Translations under genes and position numbers: made by a program
The notes under the pieces: generated by a model
The model's database searches: none
The model's input: the letters and a program-made list of their open reading frames with translations, nothing else
Told to the model about the DNA's origin: nothing
Shown here: positions 55,144 through 61,365 of the stretch, in pieces
Layout of the letters: the number at the start of each line of letters is the position of its first letter
How positions within the stretch are numbered: position 1 is the first letter of the stretch
Assembly (NCBI RefSeq): GCF_018860705.1
Contig: NZ_JAHKQA010000031.1
Span: forward strand, 345-64,344
From: Citreicella sp. C3M06
GTDB lineage: Bacteria; Pseudomonadota; Alphaproteobacteria; Rhodobacterales; Rhodobacteraceae
Direction of reading: 5' to 3'
Length of the DNA: 64,000 bases

Positions 55144-56415
55144 TTACAGGTTGAACGGCAGCCACAGCACGATCTGCGGGAACACCGACAGCAAGACCGC
55201 CACCCCCAGCATCAGCGCCACGAATGGCACCACGCCGCGGATCACCACGCCCAGCGGCTTGTTCGCGATGGCCTGAATGACGAACAGGTTCAGCCCGACC
55301 GGCGGCGTGATCAGCGCGATCTCGATCAGCAGCACGAAATAGACGCCGAACCAGATCGGATCGATGCCAAGCGCCAGCACCGTGGGCAGCAGCACCGGCA
55401 CCATGATCAGCAGCATCGACATGCTTTCAAGGAACAGCCCGATGAACAGCAGGATCAGCGAGACGATGATGATAAAGCCAACGGTGCCCGGCACATGGGT
55501 GTCGAAGATATGCGCCACCTGCTGCGGGATCTGGTAGAGCGTGATCGCCTGACCAAAGATCTTGGCCCCGACCACGATGAGAAAGATCACCGTGGTGGTC
55601 TGCACGCTGTCCTTCACCGCGGCAAGGAAATTCTCCCAGCTCAGCGAGCGTTGCGCCAGCGTGATCGCCAGCGCCATGGTCGCGCCGATGGCGCTGGCCT
55701 CGGTCGGGGTAAACGCCCCGGCGTAGATCCCGCCCAGCATCACCACCGCCAGCAGAACGGTGGGCAGCGCCCGTAGCGTGGCCTCGGCCCGCTCGGGCCA
55801 TGTGGCGCGGAGGCTGGCCTTGGCATTGTCACTGAAGGCCGCCGACAGCACCGTATACAGCCCGAAGACGGTGATCAGCAGCAGGCCCGGCCCGACGCCC
55901 GCAAGGAACAGCTTGCCGATGCTTTCCTCGGCGATGACGCCGTAGACGATCAGCGGGATCGACGGCGGGATCAGGATGCCCAGCGTGCCCCCCGCCGCCA
56001 GCAGCCCCAGCGTGAACGAAGGCTTGTAGCCACGCTTGGTCATCTCGGGCACGGCGACGGTGCCGACGGTGGCGGCGGTGGTGACCGAACTGCCCGATAT
56101 GGCGGAGAAGATGCCGCAGGACAGCAGCGCCGCCACCCCAATGCCGCCCGGCCAATGGCCGACCCAGCTTTGCACCGCGCGGAACAGGTCGCGCCCGACG
56201 CCGCCGCGCAGCAGGATGTTCGACATCAGCAGAAACAGCGGCACCGCCAGCAGCACGAAATCATTGAGCGCGCCAAACAGGTTGGTCGGGATCAGCGCCA
56301 GCGGCAACCCCTTGAGCACGATCAGCCCGGTGCCCAGCGAGGCCAGCGCGAAGGCGACCGGCAGGCCGGTGAGCAGCAGCAGCACCAGCGTCGAAACGAT
56401 TGCGATCGGGATCAT
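55144..56415 (-). CDS. dctM: TRAP transporter large membrane subunit (DctM type)
   Basis: A 423-residue protein with about 12 membrane helices that drives solute uptake with a sodium gradient. Family segments are AVPLFLLMSNILLRGG, SGSSVTTAATVGTVAVPEM and LITPPVGLNLFVIQAIA. Its ATG overlaps the dctQ stop (ATGA). It is the last gene of dctP-dctQ-dctM. Confidence 0.94.
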   Translation of the reverse strand: MIPIAIVSTLVLLLLTGLPVAFALASLGTGLIVLKGLPLALIPTNLFGALNDFVLLAVPLFLLMSNILLRGGVGRDLFRAVQSWVGHWPGGIGVAALLSCGIFSAISGSSVTTAATVGTVAVPEMTKRGYKPSFTLGLLAAGGTLGILIPPSIPLIVYGVIAEESIGKLFLAGVGPGLLLITVFGLYTVLSAAFSDNAKASLRATWPERAEATLRALPTVLLAVVMLGGIYAGAFTPTEASAIGATMALAITLAQRSLSWENFLAAVKDSVQTTTVIFLIVVGAKIFGQAITLYQIPQQVAHIFDTHVPGTVGFIIIVSLILLFIGLFLESMSMLLIMVPVLLPTVLALGIDPIWFGVYFVLLIEIALITPPVGLNLFVIQAIANKPLGVVIRGVVPFVALMLGVAVLLSVFPQIVLWLPFNL

Positions 56416-57011
56416 CGGGACTCCTCGCTCAGGGCGTGAAGCTCGGCCTCTTCGGACGAGACAAAAACCGGCGCGGGCCGGAACGGCAGGCGGATCAGAT
56501 CAGCCAGCGCCTGAAGCGCAAGGCAGGCGTATCCGGCGATGATTGGCGCTTCGGCGATCCATTCGGGCATCTGAAGCATGGTCGGCTGCCGCCGCCCCAT
56601 GTTGAAGCTTTCGACCATCGCGCCCCAGCACAGCCAGACCGCCATCAGCGAGAACCCTGCGATCACCAGCAGGGTAAATGCCTGCGACAGGCGGCGCAGC
56701 GCCGGGGGCGCGTTGCCGATCACCGCGGTGATGCGGATCATGCCATCGGAGCGCAGCGATTGCGCCATGGCCAGAAAGCTCAGCCAGATCATCAGCGTGG
56801 TGCCCACGTCGGAGGTCCAGCGGGTGGGGGCGTGAAAGACGTAACGCGCCGCCACCTCATAGGCGAGAATGGCGGCGATGACGCAAATCATCACCGCCGC
56901 GATCCGCGCCGCCCAAAGCGACAGCGCATCGACAAGGCGCAGCGCCTTCGGGCCGCTTTCCACCGGCGCGCGATGCGCTCTGGGCTCGGGATGTGCTCTG
57001 ACAACGGCCAT
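56412..57011 (-). CDS. dctQ: TRAP transporter small membrane subunit (DctQ type)
   Basis: A 199-residue protein with four membrane helices (AAVMICVIAAILAYEVAARY, then TTLMIWLSFLAMAQSL). The ARYVFHAPTRWTSDV and later segments match the DctQ subunit that joins the large subunit. The start at 57011 is chosen 16 bases after dctP; a longer frame overlaps dctP with basic low-quality sequence. Confidence 0.9.
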   Translation of the reverse strand: MAVVRAHPEPRAHRAPVESGPKALRLVDALSLWAARIAAVMICVIAAILAYEVAARYVFHAPTRWTSDVGTTLMIWLSFLAMAQSLRSDGMIRITAVIGNAPPALRRLSQAFTLLVIAGFSLMAVWLCWGAMVESFNMGRRQPTMLQMPEWIAEAPIIAGYACLALQALADLIRLPFRPAPVFVSSEEAELHALSEESR

Positions 57012-57027
57012 GGCCTGCGCGCCCGCG

Positions 57028-58023
57028 TCAGTACAGCGCCTGGACGCTTTGCACGAGTGTCTGGCCGACCTCGCCCGCGTCCTGGACAAACACCTCGACC
57101 GCCGGGGCTGCGGCATCCTGCCAGGCCCTCAGCTGCTCGGGGGTCAGCTCGGTTACGGTGGCGTGGCCATCGGCGAGCCAGTTGGCCGAGGCGACGTTGT
57201 TGGCCTCGGTCTCTTCGCGCAGGCTGTGTTCGGCATGCATCGCAGCCTCGGTGACCCAGCCCTGTTCCTGTTCGGTCAGGCTGTCGAACAGGCCGCTGTT
57301 GATCACCACGATGAATTCGGCCAGCGAATGGTTGGTCATGGTGATGGTGTCCATGACTTCGTACAGCTTGCGAGACTGCACGGCGGTGGTGCCGCTCATG
57401 CCGACATCGACGGTGCCGCGCTGATAGGCCATGAACTGTTCCGATCCGCCGATCACCACCGGCGTGCCGCCCACCGCGTCGATGAAATCGCCCGAGGGCT
57501 TGCCAAGCGCGCGCACCAGCTTGCCTTTCATCATTGACGGCTCGGTCATCGCCGCGCCCTTCGACAAAAGCTGCACCGGGCCGTAATCCTGCCACCACAG
57601 AACCTTGGTGCCGGTCGAACCGATCATCTCGTCAAAGGTCTGGCGGAAGGGGCCTTCCGGATCGGCGGCCTTGGCCAGCGTGGCATAGTCCGGGAACAGG
57701 AACGGCACCGAAAAGATCCCGGCGGCGGGCAGCGTGCCGCTGTATTCATCGGCCAGCACCACGCCCATGTCGATGGCGCCGCTGGCCACCGCCTTGGGCA
57801 CTTCGGAGCCCTTGAACAGCTGCGCGCTGTCGTAGATCTCGACGCTCATCTCGCCGCCAGACACCTCTTCGAGCGCGTCCTTGAAGGTCACGAGATTGGC
57901 ACCGACAGGGTGGTTCACCGCCACCTGAACGGTGGCGCGCAGGGTGCGCTCTGCAAGGGCCGCGCCGCTGGTGGCGCATAGCGCCGTGCTGGCCAGCAAC
58001 AGGCCGGTCACGATGGTTTTCAT
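57028..58023 (-). CDS. dctP: TRAP transporter periplasmic solute-binding protein (DctP type)
   Basis: A 331-residue binding protein with a signal peptide (LLLASTALCATSGAALA). It has DctP features such as LRATVQVAVNHPVGANLV, then MQDYGPVQLL-like WWQDYGPVQLLSKG and the conserved Arg in LVRALGKPSGDF that holds the ligand carboxylate. GGAGGAGAG precedes the ATG. Neighbouring catabolic genes suggest the ligand is a dicarboxylate or hydroxy acid that is then activated with CoA. Confidence 0.92.
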   Translation of the reverse strand: MKTIVTGLLLASTALCATSGAALAERTLRATVQVAVNHPVGANLVTFKDALEEVSGGEMSVEIYDSAQLFKGSEVPKAVASGAIDMGVVLADEYSGTLPAAGIFSVPFLFPDYATLAKAADPEGPFRQTFDEMIGSTGTKVLWWQDYGPVQLLSKGAAMTEPSMMKGKLVRALGKPSGDFIDAVGGTPVVIGGSEQFMAYQRGTVDVGMSGTTAVQSRKLYEVMDTITMTNHSLAEFIVVINSGLFDSLTEQEQGWVTEAAMHAEHSLREETEANNVASANWLADGHATVTELTPEQLRAWQDAAAPAVEVFVQDAGEVGQTLVQSVQALY

Positions 58024-58102
58024 TGATCTCTCTCCTCCCAGAGATGCCCCGGCGGGGCGGTTGACGCGCGGCGCGGGCTCCTCCAGCCCTGCCGCGCGTA
58101 GC

Positions 58103-59317
58103 TCAGACGATGCCGCCCGCGCGCAGTTGTGCGATGCGCTCGCCGGTCATCGACAGCAGGTCGCGCAACACCTCGTCGGTGTGCTCGCCCAGATCGGGGC
58201 CGACATGGCGCAGCTTGCCCGGCGTTTCGGACAGGCGCGGCGCGACATTCTGCATCTTGATGGCGCCGAAATCCTTGTGCGGCAGCTCGACAATGGCCTC
58301 GCGCGCAGCGAAATGCGGATCCTTGACCATGTCGGCGGCGGAATAGATCAACCCGCAGGGCACGCCATGCTCTTCGAGCAGCGCCTGAAGCGGCTCAAGG
58401 TCCACCGTCACCGTCCAATCGGCGATGAGCCCATCCAGATCGGTCATGTTCACGCCCCGCGCCGCATGGGTGGCGTAGCGATCATCCTGCGCCAGTTCAG
58501 GCTGGCCCATGGCAACGGCAAGGCGGCGAAACACCGTATCCTGATTGGCGGCGATCAGCAGCATCTTGCCATCGCGCGTCGGAAACACATTCGACGGCGA
58601 CACGTTCGGCAGCGTCGCCCCGGTGCGTTCGCGCACATAGCCCGCTACGTCATATTCGCTGACCGTGCTTTCCATCATCGCCAGCACCGCCTCGTAGATG
58701 GCGCTGTCGACCACCTGCCCACGCCCCGAGCGCCCGCGCTGGTGCAGCGCCATCAGCGCGCCAAGACAGGCGTAGGTCGCCGCCAGCTCGTCGCCGATGG
58801 AAATGCCCATGCGGCTGGGCGGGGTTGACGGATCGCCCACCACATAGCGCAAGCCGCCCATCGCCTCGCCGATCGAGCCATAGCCAGCGCGGCTGGCATA
58901 GGGGCCGGTCTGCCCATAGCCGCTGACCCGCACCATAATCAGGCCGGGGTTGATTTCGCGCAGGGTCTCGTAGCCCAGATTCCAGCGCTCCATGGTGCCG
59001 GGGCGGAAATTCTCGATGAGAATGTCGGTGCTGGCCACCAGCTCATGTACGATGGCCTGCCCTTCCGGGCTGCGCAGGTTCAGCGTCAGCGACTTCTTGT
59101 TGCGCGCCACCACGGGCCACCACAGCGACTTGCCATAGGGCTTTTCCTGCCCCCAGACCCGCAGCGGATCGCCGCTACCGGGCTGTTCGCATTTGATCAC
59201 CTCGGCCCCAAAATCCGCCAGCAGCTGGCCGCAGAACGGCCCTGCCAGCAATTGCCCCATCTCGAGCACGCGAATGTTCGACAGCGGCCCCTGACGGGGG
59301 GCGTCCTGTTGTGTCAT
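58103..59317 (-). CDS. CaiB/BaiF-type (class III) CoA-transferase
   Basis: A 404-residue enzyme that moves CoA from a donor acyl-CoA to a carboxylate. Family segments are RVLEMGQLLAGPFCGQLLAD, LIENFRPGTMERWNL, and the catalytic Asp176 in GISIGDELAATYA. Donor and acceptor are unknown. With the adjacent HMG-CoA-lyase-like gene and the TRAP transporter, the acceptor may be a C5 or C6 dicarboxylate such as 3-hydroxy-3-methylglutarate or citramalate. GAGGAGAG lies 8 bases before the ATG at 59317; the longer upstream frame overlaps the divergent gene and is rejected. Confidence 0.88.
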   Translation of the reverse strand: MTQQDAPRQGPLSNIRVLEMGQLLAGPFCGQLLADFGAEVIKCEQPGSGDPLRVWGQEKPYGKSLWWPVVARNKKSLTLNLRSPEGQAIVHELVASTDILIENFRPGTMERWNLGYETLREINPGLIMVRVSGYGQTGPYASRAGYGSIGEAMGGLRYVVGDPSTPPSRMGISIGDELAATYACLGALMALHQRGRSGRGQVVDSAIYEAVLAMMESTVSEYDVAGYVRERTGATLPNVSPSNVFPTRDGKMLLIAANQDTVFRRLAVAMGQPELAQDDRYATHAARGVNMTDLDGLIADWTVTVDLEPLQALLEEHGVPCGLIYSAADMVKDPHFAAREAIVELPHKDFGAIKMQNVAPRLSETPGKLRHVGPDLGEHTDEVLRDLLSMTGERIAQLRAGGIV

Positions 59318-59373
59318 CAGCGCTCTCCTCTTCGCCTTGCACGTCCTGCGACCGGCAAATCCCGGATCGACAG

Positions 59374-59392
59374 GTATACCATTAATGGATAC
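59374..59392. promoter_or_regulatory. palindromic operator candidate for the GntR regulator
   Basis: GTATACCATTAATGGATAC has a perfect core CCATTAATGG flanked by GTAT and ATAC. It lies in the 118-base divergent promoter region between the CoA-transferase and lyase genes, the place expected for the GntR protein encoded at 60366. Confidence 0.5.
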
Positions 59393-59435
59393 ATTATTTC
59401 CTGAGTTGTAAATATAAATCTGCGGGATTCTGGTA

Positions 59436-60338
59436 ATGAGCAAGAATAATATCGAAATTGTCGAGGTTTCACCAAGGGATGGCATACAAAACGAAAAGGC
59501 TCTTTTGAATTTGGATGCAAAAATCTCTCTGATCACGCAGGCGATTGCAGCAGGCGCAGAGCGGATCGAAGTGACCAGCTTCGTCAATCCCCACAAGGTT
59601 CCGCAAATGGCCGACGCCGAGGCTCTGGCCGCCGCCCTGCCCCGCGGCAAGGCGCGCTATATCGGCCTTGCGCTGAACCGGCGCGGGTTCGACCGGGCGG
59701 TCGCGGCGGGGCTCGACGAGGTGAACTTTGCCGTCGTGCTGCCGGAAACCTTCAGCGCCCGCAATCAGGGCATGAGCACCGACGAAGGCATTGCGCTCTG
59801 GCATGGGGTCGGCAGCAGCGATGCGCCCATCGGCAAGGGCTTGACCCTCGCCGCCGCCTTCGGCTGCCCCTTCGAAGGCGAGATGCCGGTGGCGCGGATG
59901 ATCGAGGTGCTCGAGCGCGCGCTGACGGTGATGCCCGCCGAGCTGACGCTGGCCGACACCATCGGCGCGGCCAGCCCCGCCGACATTGCCGAACGGGTTG
60001 GCGCGGTGCGCGACCGCTGGCCCGAACTGCCGATTCGCCTGCATCTGCACAACACCCGCAACACCGGCTTTGCCAATGCCTGGGCCGGGGTGCTGGCCGG
60101 GGTGCGCAGCTTCGATGCATCGCTCGGGGGTGTTGGTGGATGCCCCTTTGCCCCGCGCGCCACCGGCAACATCGCCACCGAGGATCTGGCATGGATGCTG
60201 CACCGTGCGGGCTATGCCACCGGCTGGGATGTCGACAAGGCCTGCAAGGCCGCCGACTGGCTCGAGGAGCAGCTTGGCCACGAGGTGCCGGGAATGCTAA
60301 TGAAGGCCGGCACCTTTCCGCCCGCCTTGCGGGCCTGA
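59436..60338 (+). CDS. hydroxymethylglutaryl-CoA lyase-like enzyme
   Basis: A 300-residue TIM-barrel lyase of the HMGL/DRE-TIM family. Signatures are EVSPRDGIQNE (metal and base), VTSFVNPHKVPQMAD, LHLHNTRNTGFANAWAG (metal-binding HxH) and GGVGGCPFAPRATGNIATED with the conserved active-site Cys. HMG-CoA lyase cuts to acetyl-CoA and acetoacetate; relatives cut citramalyl-CoA. Cluster context supports cleavage of the CoA ester made by the neighbouring transferase. The GntR gene follows 27 bases later. Confidence 0.88.
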   Translation: MSKNNIEIVEVSPRDGIQNEKALLNLDAKISLITQAIAAGAERIEVTSFVNPHKVPQMADAEALAAALPRGKARYIGLALNRRGFDRAVAAGLDEVNFAVVLPETFSARNQGMSTDEGIALWHGVGSSDAPIGKGLTLAAAFGCPFEGEMPVARMIEVLERALTVMPAELTLADTIGAASPADIAERVGAVRDRWPELPIRLHLHNTRNTGFANAWAGVLAGVRSFDASLGGVGGCPFAPRATGNIATEDLAWMLHRAGYATGWDVDKACKAADWLEEQLGHEVPGMLMKAGTFPPALRA

Positions 60339-60365
60339 CCAGACGCCCAAGCAGCAGGACGCCGC

Positions 60366-61055
60366 ATGACCGACATCACGCCAGCCCCCAACAAGGGGCC
60401 AGCCGCCGACCAGGCCTATCAGGCGATCCGCGACAGCATCTTTTCCGGGCGACTGGGCGACAACGAACGGGTGACCGAGGCCGATCTGGCCGACACGCTC
60501 AGCATGTCGCGCACCCCGGTGCGCGAGGCGGTCAAGCGGCTGCTGCTCGAAGGGCTGCTGACCCGTGACGCCGGTCCGGGGTTGCGGGTGGTGGCGATGC
60601 AGGAAGACGAGATCATGCAGGTGTTCGAGATCCGCATGATGCTGGAATCCTACGCCGCCCGTCGCGCCGCGCGGCATGCCACCGCCGAAGAAGCCGCCGA
60701 GCTGCGCCGCCTTGCCCATGAGATGGCCGCCCGCGTCCCGGCGCGAAGCGAAGCGGATTTCACCGCCGTGTCGCAGCTCAACACCGCCTTTCACCAGCTG
60801 GTGCTGGAGGCGGCGCGCTCGGCGCGGCTCAAGGCGATGCTGTCGGTCGTGGTGCATCTGGCGCTGGTGACCCGCACCTTTCGTCTGTACCGCGACACCG
60901 ACATGCTGCGCTCGGCCCGTCACCATATCGAGATCGCCGACGCCATCACCGCCCGCGCCCCCGACTGGGCGGCCATGGCGATGGGTACGCATCTGCAATC
61001 GGCGGCGGCGCTTGCGCGGGGCTCTCGATCGTCAGACAGCGAAATCGCAAGATAG
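60366..61055 (+). CDS. GntR-family transcriptional regulator, FadR/FCD type
   Basis: A 229-residue regulator. The winged helix-turn-helix is DQAYQAIRDSIFSGRLGDNE then VTEADLADTLSMSRTPVREA, and the all-helical FCD effector domain follows (LNTAFHQLVLEAARSARLK with the metal-linked His). It probably represses the divergent transport and catabolic genes, as it is the last gene after the lyase and a palindrome sits in the shared promoter region. Confidence 0.9.
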   Translation: MTDITPAPNKGPAADQAYQAIRDSIFSGRLGDNERVTEADLADTLSMSRTPVREAVKRLLLEGLLTRDAGPGLRVVAMQEDEIMQVFEIRMMLESYAARRAARHATAEEAAELRRLAHEMAARVPARSEADFTAVSQLNTAFHQLVLEAARSARLKAMLSVVVHLALVTRTFRLYRDTDMLRSARHHIEIADAITARAPDWAAMAMGTHLQSAAALARGSRSSDSEIAR

Positions 61056-61098
61056 GTGCTTGAAACCGGCGGCAGGCTTGTCTAAACCGCGTCAGGCC

Positions 61099-61174
61099 GG
61101 GTGATTAGCTCAGTTGGTAGAGCGTTTCGTTTACACCGAAAATGTCGGCGGTTCGAGCCCGTCATCACCCACCA
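61099..61174 (+). tRNA. tRNA-Val (anticodon UAC)
   Basis: A 76-nt tRNA with acceptor GGGTGAT/ATCACCC, D arm AGCTCAGTTGGTAGAGC, anticodon stem TTTCG/CGAAA with loop TTTACAC (TAC), T arm GGCGGTTCGAGCCCGTC and encoded CCA. Confidence 0.95.
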
Positions 61175-61356
61175 TTCTCCTGCCTGCCAGACACACACAC
61201 CCGCACGCCGGTGGCGAAATCGTTCGCTTCGCGCGGGTTTTTACGCACGCCGATCAGGCGCTGCACCGCGGTGCGGCCGATCTCGAACCCGGGCTGTGCC
61301 ACGGTGGTCAGCGCCGGACCCATCGCGCGCCACCGATGTTGTCCGGCGGGCGGCAA
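61165..61356 (-). pseudogene. C-terminal remnant of a LacI-family regulator
   Basis: A short frame contains GPALTTVAQPGFEIGRTAVQ and RLI, which match the conserved end of LacI/PurR-type effector domains (LTTV-QP-----G--A---L). No helix-turn-helix or remaining domain exists, and downstream residues no longer fit. The piece lies right between tRNA-Val and the CHAT gene. The match spans only about 24 residues, so this is a cautious call. Confidence 0.45.
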
Positions 61357-61365
61357 TGCGCAGCG

